A DNA stretch of 55,076 nucleotides from a virus. The DNA is taken from IMG/VR virus record IMGVR_UViG_3300025132_000049, positions 1-55,076 of that record. One strand, 5' to 3'. Shown piece after piece: positions 46,167 to 53,870 of this stretch. Under the pieces are notes generated by a model that was not told the DNA's origin, made no database searches, and was given only the letters and a program-made list of their open reading frames with translations. Within the stretch, counting starts at the first letter, position 1, and each line of letters opens with the position of its first letter. The position numbers and the translations under genes are program-made.

Positions 46167-46819
46167 TGTAATTTCTCCTCCATCTTTGCTTTTACATCTA
46201 ACCAAACTTGAGGATGATTCTGTGCTAATACTTCTTGCACTACTTGCATTTGTGCAACTATAATTGTATCTTGTCTCTTGTGTACGAGTTTACCTTTAAA
46301 CTCCATTAAGTATCTTAAACTCTCTCTAATTTCTTTAGCCATCTTAGTTAAACTATCTACATACTTAGGGTGCATTTCTTCTTGTTCAAATAAAATATCT
46401 ATCTTTTCTTCTAATCTAGTAATGGTTCTAGTCAAAGATTCTATCTCATCTACTTCTTTTTTTGCTATTATGTTTGCCGCAGCCTTTTGCACTAAAGGTT
46501 GTAAATGTTTTCTCATGTGCCTTTTTACTTGTTCTTCTGAACAATCAACCATTTGTGCTACCGCACTAGGAGTAATATTACCTTCTTTTAATTGTTCTTC
46601 TACTAATGAACGTAATTCATGCGTACATAGATTACATCTAGGATTTGACGCATCTACATATTCTCCCATATGATTTCTTTGATGTCTTGCTGATGTTCCA
46701 CTAGGCCAATCCATTTGTTTATCTAAATCATCTGGTGCAATAGATAATGTTTCTAACTGTGCTTCTAAATCATCACGCTGCTCATGGTTACAAAGCCTAC
46801 ATCTTCTTCGCTTTACCAT
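46163..46819 (-). CDS. Two-zinc-finger DNA-binding protein; small terminase candidate
   Basis: The 218-residue protein has two related modules: CRLCNHEQRDDLEAQL...ARHQRNHM (about residues 7-51) and CNLCTHELRSLVEEQL...KRHMRKHL (about 63-107). Each is a C-x2-C...H-x3-4-H motif within a helix-turn-helix-like unit, typical of phage DNA-binding proteins. A coiled coil follows (VDEIESLTRTITRLEEKID), suitable for oligomers. No other small terminase candidate is visible, so this is the best one, though it lies 10 kb from terL. GAGGTGTTAGT precedes the ATG. Confidence 0.65.
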   Translation of the reverse strand: MVKRRRCRLCNHEQRDDLEAQLETLSIAPDDLDKQMDWPSGTSARHQRNHMGEYVDASNPRCNLCTHELRSLVEEQLKEGNITPSAVAQMVDCSEEQVKRHMRKHLQPLVQKAAANIIAKKEVDEIESLTRTITRLEEKIDILFEQEEMHPKYVDSLTKMAKEIRESLRYLMEFKGKLVHKRQDTIIVAQMQVVQEVLAQNHPQVWLDVKAKMEEKLQ

Positions 46820-48036
46820 ACTAACACCTCAGCCCATGACTTTTTGAGTTTCTTATCTTTTTTAGCCTCAACTTTTTCTTTCTTTTTAGCCTCAACTTTT
46901 TCTTTTTTCTCTTTAGGTGTAACATATCCTTTCAAATAAACTGGGCCTTTTCTACTTCTTCTAGCACAAAGACCTGTTAACAGAAATAGATTCTTAACCA
47001 TCCCTCTCGTTATATCTAATGAATAGCCTTTTACTTCTGCCTCTAACATTTCTTTAACACCATACACATCTTTAATTCTATTTGATTCTGTTTCATCATC
47101 TACTTTAAAAGTCATTCTTGAAATCATTCTTGTTATTTGGTCATCTCTAATATTACCTGTATTAGGATTTACTCCTCTACCAATATTATCTTTATTACCT
47201 ACTAATTGTAAAATTGTTTCTTTAATGTCATCAATAGAATACAACTCCTTTGATAATCCACCTCTAGGTACTCCTCTTAATACTAGTTTAACGTGTTCAT
47301 TAACTACTTTTTTACCTACTCCTTTAGCAGATTGTAATACTGTAAAGAGTCCGGTTGTTACTAACATACCTTCACCTCCCCCTTCTGCATACAATGCTTG
47401 CCACATAGGAGGTTTAGATGTATTTTCACTTGTTGTAGCCCAACTTTTAGGTACTGCCTCTAACGTCTCAGCATACTCTTTATTTTTGAATACTTTAGAT
47501 TTTAGGTTTCTAAAACTATTATAGTCCTTAGTTCTATAATGCCCATAATGTATCTTTACATTCTTCTTTTTAAATTGAGCAGTTTTTTTATTTACTCTTC
47601 TGAATATAGGAATAGTGAATGGTGTATTTCTAGGGTCAGCATCAGAATCTTTCATTTCATTTAAATGTTCAATATACTCATCTACTTTTTTCTGAAATCC
47701 CTTAGTTAGTATTTTTTTATCATCTTTAACTAATTCACTCATTTCTTTAATTAATGAACCTATACCATCTTCTTCTGATACAGGATTTTTTGCCTGTGGT
47801 CTATTTTCTATCCCATGTTTTTTAACTAATTCAAGTAAATTAATCGCCTTAACTCCTTTTATTCTCATTTGTTCTGGTGTCGCGGCTTTACATTCAGTTA
47901 CCCATTTATTGAATTGTGATTTTAGAACACTTGCATCAAATGTCTGAGTAATAATTACTTTATTACCATCTGAATTGGTAACAGTAACAGTCCTTCTGGA
48001 TTTTTTTGTAGTATCAGTCTTTGGCAATTTCGTCAT
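46813..48036 (-). CDS. Basic protein of unknown function (407 aa)
   Basis: The protein starts MTKLPKTDTTKKSRR. GGAGG lies directly against the ATG, an odd spacing. It is Lys-rich, with an alpha/beta centre (LYAEGGGEGMLVTTGLFTV, EHVKLVLRGVPRGGLSKEL). Near the end an 8-residue tandem repeat (KEKVEAKK twice) comes from a 24-bp DNA duplication. The last residues, KKSWAEVLVW, resemble the tag moved to the C-terminus. No family recognised; nucleic-acid binding is possible from charge. Confidence 0.7.
   Translation of the reverse strand: MTKLPKTDTTKKSRRTVTVTNSDGNKVIITQTFDASVLKSQFNKWVTECKAATPEQMRIKGVKAINLLELVKKHGIENRPQAKNPVSEEDGIGSLIKEMSELVKDDKKILTKGFQKKVDEYIEHLNEMKDSDADPRNTPFTIPIFRRVNKKTAQFKKKNVKIHYGHYRTKDYNSFRNLKSKVFKNKEYAETLEAVPKSWATTSENTSKPPMWQALYAEGGGEGMLVTTGLFTVLQSAKGVGKKVVNEHVKLVLRGVPRGGLSKELYSIDDIKETILQLVGNKDNIGRGVNPNTGNIRDDQITRMISRMTFKVDDETESNRIKDVYGVKEMLEAEVKGYSLDITRGMVKNLFLLTGLCARRSRKGPVYLKGYVTPKEKKEKVEAKKKEKVEAKKDKKLKKSWAEVLVW
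46863..46910. repeat. 24-bp tandem duplication in a coding region
   Basis: Two copies of a 24-base unit beginning TAGCCTCAACTTTTTCTTT start at 46863 and 46887. They encode the KEKVEAKK repeat near the end of the 407-residue protein. Probably slippage in a Lys-rich tail. Confidence 0.7.
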
Positions 48037-48175
48037 CCTCCGGGTAAATATAATCCTTATCTATTTCTTTTTCATCGTCAGTTATTGCAGGTGGGTTTGT
48101 TGATAATAAAGGATTAGCACCATGACCGCCAAATGTTTGACCGCCAGATTCCTTTATTACACTCCACCACTTCAT
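48014..48175 (-). CDS. Tagged 53-residue protein
   Basis: The ATG at 48175 overlaps the previous stop (ATGA). The peptide starts MKWWSVIKESGGQTFGG, a strict tag. The rest is Gly/Pro/Asn-rich and then acidic (TDDEKEIDKDYIYPEDDE), probably unstructured. It overlaps the next gene by 23 bases. A very small tagged protein with no domain suggests that the tag is the main functional part. Confidence 0.7.
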   Translation of the reverse strand: MKWWSVIKESGGQTFGGHGANPLLSTNPPAITDDEKEIDKDYIYPEDDEIAKD

Positions 48176-48465
48176 TCTAATTCCTCAATCCTCATTAATG
48201 AATTAGAAAGCATTTCTAATTGTTCTTTAATTCTAAGAGGCTCTAATTGTTTAGTTCGATTCGCATACAAATCTGCCTCTTCTATCATTTGATTAACCAT
48301 TCCTCTAACATCATTTGTGTTAACATTAGTTTTAAACATTTGAGGATAACTCCTTTGTAATTCTACTAAAGGTTTAATTAATTGATTTAAATCTGGGATT
48401 GGTTTGCTAAATATTTCACCTATTCTAGTCATATCCATTACTTTAATTATATCTTTCCAACTCAT
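48172..48465 (-). CDS. Tagged helical protein
   Basis: The 97-residue protein starts MSWKDIIKVMDMTRI, a strict tag. Helices follow (LNQLIKPLVELQRSYPQMF, RIKEQLEMLSNSLMRIEEL). The first 18 coding bases are identical to those of the tagged gene at 45,091. Function unknown. Confidence 0.75.
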   Translation of the reverse strand: MSWKDIIKVMDMTRIGEIFSKPIPDLNQLIKPLVELQRSYPQMFKTNVNTNDVRGMVNQMIEEADLYANRTKQLEPLRIKEQLEMLSNSLMRIEELE

Positions 48466-49991
48466 TCTTCATCATCATCCTTTAAATTATCCCATTCGCC
48501 CCATCTTTCTACTTCTTTACCTGTTTGTTCTTCTAACCAATCTCTAAATCGTTCACGTTGTTCTTCTACTCTACTAAAAGATTCTGTTGGCTTTCCAATA
48601 CCAAAATCCTTTGATGAATCTTCTTTATAATCCTCAGTCCAACTATTAATTAGTTTTAAGCACTCATTATGTTGTTCCCATAAAGTACTATTTGCTAAAT
48701 TAGGCTTACCCATTTTTTCTGCCAATTCTTGAGATATTACCTTTTTAGGTACAATTAATGACTCTTCTATCTCAAACCTTTTTTGTTGCATCATACGACT
48801 TAATTTATCTGCGTTTATATTTTCTAATGTTCTCCTTATTTCTAATCTAGTTGATTCAGTCCACTCTCCTACATCAGATATAATATATAAATATAATAAA
48901 TCTCTTAACTCATCTGCACAAGGATTTCTAGTGTTAGCCGTCATTCTTCTTTTGTAATATTCACCAACAGGTTGTTTTTGTCCGGGTCTACCTCTTATTG
49001 TTCTAGCCCATCTAGGATGGTTTCTTGCAGCAGTATTATCTGGATTATCTTCATCTTCAACATCATCATCTCTTTCAAATATCTTTAAAATATACTGCCA
49101 TTTAGCCTTTTTAATCACTTTAGGCATTTTAATTAATAGCCCTTCTTTATTAACATCTATTTTATCTAGCAAAGTAATGGCCTCTTGAATTGGTTCTGGG
49201 AAATCTAACATGAACGCTACTTGTTCAGCATCGTCTTGTGGAATCTCTAATTGTTCAAACCCGAACTTACTTTTTAAATACTGCTTGATATTAGGGTTTA
49301 CTATATTAGCAATTTGAAACTTACCTTTAAACTCATCATCATTAATAGTAGACCCAAGAGATAGTTCTACTTTGTCTCCCTTAAAACGTCTAATTAAATT
49401 ATATAATTCTTTTTTATCGCCTGTCATTTCAATAGATTCTAAGAACTTTGATGTATTATATGCAGGGTATCTTTCGTTTAACCATTCTGATAATTCTTCA
49501 GCAGTAGCCTCATAATTAGTATATTCTTTAGGCCAAGGTACATTGGGTTGTTTAGGATTCACTCCCCAATCAATATCTTTATCTCCATAAGATTCCTTAA
49601 CCTTTTCAGCAAATCCTCTAATAGTTATTCTTTTAGAATCTTTATCAGTATTAGAAGTTCTTCCTGAGTTTTTTAATGGTTTACCTTTCAGTCTTTCTTC
49701 AAATGACTGTAAGCCTAAAAATATAATTCCACCACTTATCTTACCATAACATCTTGTGGTTATTGGATAAAACACTCCTTCATGCTCAAAACCATGTGTA
49801 ATAGCATTAATTTTTTCTGGTTTAAAAACTCTAGAAAGCATTGTGCCTTTACTACCTGCTCTAACTCTATCTGTTCCACTCTGACCAGATAAAGGAAATG
49901 CTTGTATTCTACTATAACCGAATGGTTTTAATAAATTATACCACATTGACTGTGCTTCTAATTCAGTAGAACGTCTTTCTATTATATTCAT
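48462..49991 (-). CDS. Protein of unknown function with internal tag-like motif
   Basis: From the ATG at 49991 (GGTGTGAAT upstream) the protein has 509 residues and starts MNIIERRSTELEAQS. It then reads MWYNLLKPFGYSR, a tag-like sequence 15 residues in. A start at that second Met has no ribosome site. The body is mixed alpha/beta with an acidic, helical C-terminus. Residues near 320-350 (RWARTIRGRPGQKQPVGEY) are basic and may bind DNA. No family recognised. Confidence 0.7.
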   Translation of the reverse strand: MNIIERRSTELEAQSMWYNLLKPFGYSRIQAFPLSGQSGTDRVRAGSKGTMLSRVFKPEKINAITHGFEHEGVFYPITTRCYGKISGGIIFLGLQSFEERLKGKPLKNSGRTSNTDKDSKRITIRGFAEKVKESYGDKDIDWGVNPKQPNVPWPKEYTNYEATAEELSEWLNERYPAYNTSKFLESIEMTGDKKELYNLIRRFKGDKVELSLGSTINDDEFKGKFQIANIVNPNIKQYLKSKFGFEQLEIPQDDAEQVAFMLDFPEPIQEAITLLDKIDVNKEGLLIKMPKVIKKAKWQYILKIFERDDDVEDEDNPDNTAARNHPRWARTIRGRPGQKQPVGEYYKRRMTANTRNPCADELRDLLYLYIISDVGEWTESTRLEIRRTLENINADKLSRMMQQKRFEIEESLIVPKKVISQELAEKMGKPNLANSTLWEQHNECLKLINSWTEDYKEDSSKDFGIGKPTESFSRVEEQRERFRDWLEEQTGKEVERWGEWDNLKDDDEE

Positions 49992-49993
49992 AT

Positions 49994-50350
49994 TCACACC
50001 TTGTAATAAGTAGTCTTACCTGTTCTACCAACTGAGGATTGTTGCTTAGTCTTTAAACCATACTCTGAAATCCTATTTTTCAATACTTGTTCTAAATTGT
50101 TTGTATCATATTTCATGGCAGGGTTTAATTCCTTAATTTCCTTAGCAAGGTCTGATAAAGTATACCATTCTTCTTTATCCATTACTTGTTTGACCTGTTT
50201 GCTTAAAGTATCATAAAACTCTATACTTCTCTTGCCATGCTTCTTGCGAATATAATCAAGGTGTTTCATGTCATTAGGTTCTGCATACTTTTCAGCAAGC
50301 AATTCAAACTCCTTCATTTCTGAGGATTTAACTAAATCAAACCAAGTCAT
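49994..50350 (-). CDS. Tagged winged-helix-like protein
   Basis: The ATG at 50350 behind TTGGTGAGAACA gives 118 residues, MTWFDLVKSSEMKEF. Residues of about 60-118 look like a winged helix (YTLSDLAKEIKELNPAMKY, NNLEQVLKNRISEYGLKTK, wing and strand GRTGKTTYYKV). DNA binding is likely. The start overlaps the stop of the upstream gene. Confidence 0.7.
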   Translation of the reverse strand: MTWFDLVKSSEMKEFELLAEKYAEPNDMKHLDYIRKKHGKRSIEFYDTLSKQVKQVMDKEEWYTLSDLAKEIKELNPAMKYDTNNLEQVLKNRISEYGLKTKQQSSVGRTGKTTYYKV

Positions 50351-50355
50351 TGTTC

Positions 50356-50619
50356 TCACCAATCTCTACAAGCCATACATCTAGCAGAGTAATCGCCTCT
50401 TTTGCAGGTAGAACAATTATGCCTCGCCCTAAATGATTTTCTTCTTTTACCCTTTCTTTTGCCAGAAACAGTAACTCCTTTTTGACCCCAATGAACTCTC
50501 TTATATCCACCACTACCATTAGGAACACATTTCATCCATTTCTTACCTTTACGTGTGGATGATGTTTTTTTAGTTGCTCTTGTGCAACGGCCTTCTTTAA
50601 CAATATCAAACCAACTCAT
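50356..50619 (-). CDS. Tagged basic zinc-binding protein (FRARH type)
   Basis: The 87-residue protein starts MSWFDIVKEGRCTRAT, a strict tag. It continues WMKCVPNGSGGYKRVHWGQ and RKSFRARHNCSTCKRGDYS, ending ARCMACRDW. The 'K-V-x-W/F-G...R-x-SFRARH-x-C...W' layout is one I recall from small proteins of many marine tailed viruses. Two C-x2-C pairs and a His fit a zinc site, and the protein is very basic, suggesting DNA contact in the head. Confidence 0.75.
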   Translation of the reverse strand: MSWFDIVKEGRCTRATKKTSSTRKGKKWMKCVPNGSGGYKRVHWGQKGVTVSGKRKGKRRKSFRARHNCSTCKRGDYSARCMACRDW

Positions 50620-50623
50620 TTTA

Positions 50624-50737
50624 TCACTTCTTTATTGGTACGCAATTTGGAACTTGTTTTCCATTTTTGTCTTTCATGCCTATTTGTTCATAACCATCCC
50701 AACAAGGATTTTTCTTAACAACATTAAACCAAGTCAT
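50624..50737 (-). CDS. Tagged 37-residue protein
   Basis: The ATG at 50737 overlaps the stop of the ADP-ribosyltransferase-like gene. The peptide starts MTWFNVVKKNPCWDGYEQI and ends GKQVPNCVPIKK. The 'CWDGYEQIGMKxKNGKxVPNCVP' part recalls a short motif found in many marine virus proteins. Here it is joined to the tag and nothing else. Two Cys could pair or bind metal. Confidence 0.7.
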   Translation of the reverse strand: MTWFNVVKKNPCWDGYEQIGMKDKNGKQVPNCVPIKK

Positions 50738-51156
50738 TTTTTATCCTTCTCCCGTTGTAACTCTCTTAGTTTTTCCATTTGTTCTTTAACATTAGGATTG
50801 TAGCATGGATTATCATAAGTCAAAATATCTTCCAAAATAATCTGATTAGGTTTTACCACTTCATATGTGACATATACTTTAGTGTCAACAGGTGCGCCTA
50901 ATATTCGCAACATCATAAGGCTATGGTCTGATGCAGGGCGATGTGTTTTTGGGTCTGCTTTGTATGGAATAACCATGATTTTTTTTATATCTTGGTTTGT
51001 CATACAAATCCAACTAACAGATAATTCTTTTGATTCAGAAGAATATAACCCATTATAGGTAGGAACAAGCCCTTTAGCCATTATGGAACTCAAGTTAGAA
51101 AACGGAGTAGCATGATAATAAATATCTTCATTCTTTAATAGTTTAGCCCAATACAT
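50734..51156 (-). CDS. Tagged ADP-ribosyltransferase-like protein
   Basis: The 140-residue protein starts MYWAKLLKNEDIYYHATPF; a strict tag runs straight into the domain. IYYHATPFSNLSSIMAKGL (H15) and NGLYSSES (Y38) match the first two elements of H-Y-E class ADP-ribosyltransferase or KptA/DUF4433-like folds. VYVTYEVVKPNQIILED supplies a candidate final strand with Glu. It would transfer ADP-ribose to a protein or nucleic acid, or be a degenerate version. T4 packages the ADP-ribosyltransferase Alt in its head, a striking parallel. GGAGTATAAGTA precedes the ATG. Confidence 0.7.
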   Translation of the reverse strand: MYWAKLLKNEDIYYHATPFSNLSSIMAKGLVPTYNGLYSSESKELSVSWICMTNQDIKKIMVIPYKADPKTHRPASDHSLMMLRILGAPVDTKVYVTYEVVKPNQIILEDILTYDNPCYNPNVKEQMEKLRELQREKDKK

Positions 51157-51157
51157 A

Positions 51158-51550
51158 TTACTTATACTCCCCTATTATAAAAACCCATGACTTTCCGCCT
51201 CCACCAGATATAGATGCACCCCTTCTGATTATTAGATTACCTTTTCTTTCTTCCTCCACTAACGCATTTTGAATAGTCTTATCATACTTACCTCTTTCAG
51301 CATCTTTAAGTCTAGAAGCAGCCCTTAAGATTGAACCAATTCCATGACGAGGTATTTCTGGATTTTGTTTAATATAATTTTCTAACTGTTCTCTTAACAT
51401 TGGCTCAATAGCCCGTCTAATATTTACAAAATAATATGATGCAGGTTGTGCTTGATTAACCCAATTAACTACTGCTTCACGTACTAATGGATTAATAATA
51501 GAATTATTCCAATACTTACTACGGATTTTTAATACGCTATACCATTTCAT
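51158..51550 (-). CDS. Tagged winged-helix-like protein
   Basis: The ATG at 51550 behind GGGAGGTAGAATA gives 130 residues, MKWYSVLKIRSKYWN. The middle is helical (LVREAVVNWVNQAQPASYY, RAIEPMLREQLENYIKQNP) with a recognition-helix-like HGIGSILRAASRLKDAERG. It ends with a glycine-rich strand (SISGGGGKSWVFIIGEY). DNA or RNA binding is likely. The start overlaps the upstream stop (TAATG). Confidence 0.7.
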   Translation of the reverse strand: MKWYSVLKIRSKYWNNSIINPLVREAVVNWVNQAQPASYYFVNIRRAIEPMLREQLENYIKQNPEIPRHGIGSILRAASRLKDAERGKYDKTIQNALVEEERKGNLIIRRGASISGGGGKSWVFIIGEYK

Positions 51551-51768
51551 TATTCTACCTCCCAAAATGGCATATGTTCTACATAGAAAGGATATTTCAT
51601 AGCCAATCTTTTGAACTCTTTTAGGTTAGCCATACTTGCATGATTAAAAACATACTCTTGAAATAATTCATTATCTTCATCGGATATTTTATCCTTATGT
51701 TCAGTAACCCATGCTTTCACATCATCTAAAAACTTTATATCAAACTTTAATATATCTTTCCAATTCAT
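51550..51768 (-). CDS. Tagged small helical protein
   Basis: The ATG at 51768 behind GGAGATGATTGAAT gives 72 residues, MNWKDILKFDIKFLD; a TTG two codons upstream is less likely. After the tag come three short helices with acidic loops (KAWVTEHKDKISDEDNELF, NLKEFKRLAMKYPFYVEHM). Function unknown. Confidence 0.7.
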   Translation of the reverse strand: MNWKDILKFDIKFLDDVKAWVTEHKDKISDEDNELFQEYVFNHASMANLKEFKRLAMKYPFYVEHMPFWEVE

Positions 51769-51784
51769 ATTCAATCATCTCCGT

Positions 51785-53644
51785 TTAGATATTATTACCC
51801 CTTTCTAAAAACTCCTTAATATACAAAGGATTATCAAACTTATCTCCCCTGTTTCCAAACTGCTCTATAAGTTTATTTACATCGTTATAAGATGGTGTAT
51901 CGCTTGGATTACGTTCATTAGTTTGAGGATTTATAGTTTCTACTACAATTTTTATTTCATAACTAATTATTAAAGTCTCTCCATTAAGTAAACCAACAGA
52001 AAACTGTTTTGATAAAGCATTGCCATTTCTAGTTTCTGATACCTCTACCTTATACATAAAATCTTTATCTTTATCATCAAGATAATTTTCTAATGCAGGG
52101 TAATATCCCGCTTGCATCTCTTGCCTCTCGGCAGTAGTAGGTCTTTTCACTTCTTCTTCTCTTTCGGTAGTTTCTCTATCAGAACCAACTGTGCCTTGTT
52201 GATTAACATAAAATGTCTTATTTGAAACAGCACCAATATCACCAAATAACTTCATATCTTTAATAGCATTCAAAACCGCAGGCGGAATACAAATTGCACC
52301 TGCTTTTGGTGTTTTATAACGTATCATTTTAGATGTGTTGTTAGGGCTAAAACCATTTACTTTCATACTCATCATCAGATTGCTATGTATAGTCCTATCC
52401 GAAATAAAAATAACAAACCTGTTTGCCTCTTCCAATTGTTCAAAAATGTTATTTTCCTTTTTTGGGTTCTGATAAAAACTCTTATCACTAGTATTTACTC
52501 CAAAAAACATATCCTCTAAATCTGCATCAGAAAAGGGTGAAAGTTGATATTGTTCGTGATGACCACTATCTACTACCATACTATCAACAATAGTATCAGT
52601 AACATATTGATATAAATCAATGTGTTTTCTAGACTCGGCTGCATTAACATTTCTTACGGTTTCTGTTCTGTTGTATTGAGAACGCGGGGTCTTTGTATCA
52701 CCTAGTTTTTGTTTCACGTTTATATTAGGTTTAAAATTAAATATTTTACCTATCCATATATCGCCTCGATTTCCCAACCCACTATCTAAAGTAGCATTTA
52801 ATTCTTTAAATTGTTGCCTTAAAGAATCGTGTTGTTCTGGTAATGCTAAATCTAGTGATTCATTTAAAATATATTTAGTAGCCTCATAATATAATGAATA
52901 ACTAGATAAATACGTGTTGAATGCTATCATATAATTTGATGAAGGGCGAGACCTGTCACTAGAATCATATTCCGTATTCGTTCTCTCAACGCCAATATCA
53001 CTAAATACATCTCTAAATACTGCCAGTACATATCGCATATGTAAGTTTTCAGGCAACATCTTAATTGCAGGTATCAATATTGATGTCGCAGAACGAAAAC
53101 GATAATTCTGCTTTAACTGTTTACCTGCCGATAGGGTAGCAGACGACCATTCTGTTATTGACGTTCCTAGAACTTTATCAAGACCTAACTCAGTTACTAT
53201 TTTTACTAACGTATCTCTAACCATGTTAGTTGCTTTTTTAAGATTATTTTCGTATTTTTTATATTCCTTTTCGGGATTAATTAACGGTAAGGATAGAATA
53301 GTGTGCATATCCCAATATTCCATTGCATCGCTTAGTTTATCATGTCCTAGGTCATCTTCACAATAATCAGTTAACAACCATAATCTAGAAGACATAGAAG
53401 ATGTAGTCATTATGTTCAAGAACATATCAAATACTTCTGTGCCTCCAATATTCCCTTCAATCATATCAATTATGTGAGATACACCTTCCTCTAAAGCATT
53501 AGGAGGTATTTCTTTCCGAGCCTGTTTTATTGTAATACCTTTAAGTAAATCTTGCTTCATATCGCTAACATTTATTCCCCTAGCATAAAATGAATCAAAA
53601 AGCCGTTCTTTAGGCCTATTCTTAACAACATTCATCCATGACAT
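51785..53644 (-). CDS. Large tagged protein of unknown function (619 aa)
   Basis: The protein starts MSWMNVVKNRPKERL, a strict tag, behind AGGTGTATTATA. The first 300 residues are helical (NLKKATNMVRDTLVKIVTE, RQQFKELNATLDSGLGNRG). Around 410-470 is a beta-rich part (NRFVIFISDRTIHSNLMMS, PKAGAICIPPAVLNAIKDM), and a final alpha/beta domain follows. No catalytic motif is recognised. It is the second gene of the long operon and the largest strict-tag protein. Confidence 0.75.
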   Translation of the reverse strand: MSWMNVVKNRPKERLFDSFYARGINVSDMKQDLLKGITIKQARKEIPPNALEEGVSHIIDMIEGNIGGTEVFDMFLNIMTTSSMSSRLWLLTDYCEDDLGHDKLSDAMEYWDMHTILSLPLINPEKEYKKYENNLKKATNMVRDTLVKIVTELGLDKVLGTSITEWSSATLSAGKQLKQNYRFRSATSILIPAIKMLPENLHMRYVLAVFRDVFSDIGVERTNTEYDSSDRSRPSSNYMIAFNTYLSSYSLYYEATKYILNESLDLALPEQHDSLRQQFKELNATLDSGLGNRGDIWIGKIFNFKPNINVKQKLGDTKTPRSQYNRTETVRNVNAAESRKHIDLYQYVTDTIVDSMVVDSGHHEQYQLSPFSDADLEDMFFGVNTSDKSFYQNPKKENNIFEQLEEANRFVIFISDRTIHSNLMMSMKVNGFSPNNTSKMIRYKTPKAGAICIPPAVLNAIKDMKLFGDIGAVSNKTFYVNQQGTVGSDRETTEREEEVKRPTTAERQEMQAGYYPALENYLDDKDKDFMYKVEVSETRNGNALSKQFSVGLLNGETLIISYEIKIVVETINPQTNERNPSDTPSYNDVNKLIEQFGNRGDKFDNPLYIKEFLERGNNI

Positions 53645-53654
53645 TATAATACAC

Positions 53655-53870
53655 CTATGTAAACATCATACATCTGCCTTGTTTATCTATATTTACAGTT
53701 GGCAACGTACATTTATTGTTTTTATTGTGTTTACACAATGTAGCATTACATACATCTATCTTACAATCGCCACCGCTAGGAAACATGGGTCGGTTTTTAC
53801 CTGCCTTCAAATCATCCTTTAATTGTCGCTGCCAACTATTCTTAACTAACTCCATCGTTTTTGGTGGCAT
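53655..53870 (-). CDS. Small Cys-rich protein (DUF1540-like)
   Basis: The 71-residue protein has the pattern C-x4-C-x4-C-x6-7-C...I-x-I/D...C-x2-F in DCKIDVCNATLCKHNKNNK, CTLPTVNIDKQGRCMMF. This recalls DUF1540-type metal-binding peptides. The N-terminal part (MPPKTMELVKNSWQRQLKD) is basic and helical, with a Trp but not the tag. It is the first gene of the minus-strand operon, next to the regulatory region. The function of such proteins is unknown. Confidence 0.65.
   Translation of the reverse strand: MPPKTMELVKNSWQRQLKDDLKAGKNRPMFPSGGDCKIDVCNATLCKHNKNNKCTLPTVNIDKQGRCMMFT

Noticed and set aside
37163-51774. Longer starts (GTG, TTG or extra ATG) for tagged genes at 37,178, 44,237, 45,401, 46,205, 50,362, 51,565 and 51,774
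   Set aside because: In each case the Shine-Dalgarno sequence lies within the extension, just before an ATG that places Trp at position 3. The shorter starts are consistent across the family.
36217-53644. The shared start as a Sec or Tat signal peptide
   Set aside because: It is only about 8-10 residues, has no hydrophobic core of 10 or more residues, no twin arginine and no cleavage-site pattern; charged residues follow at once.
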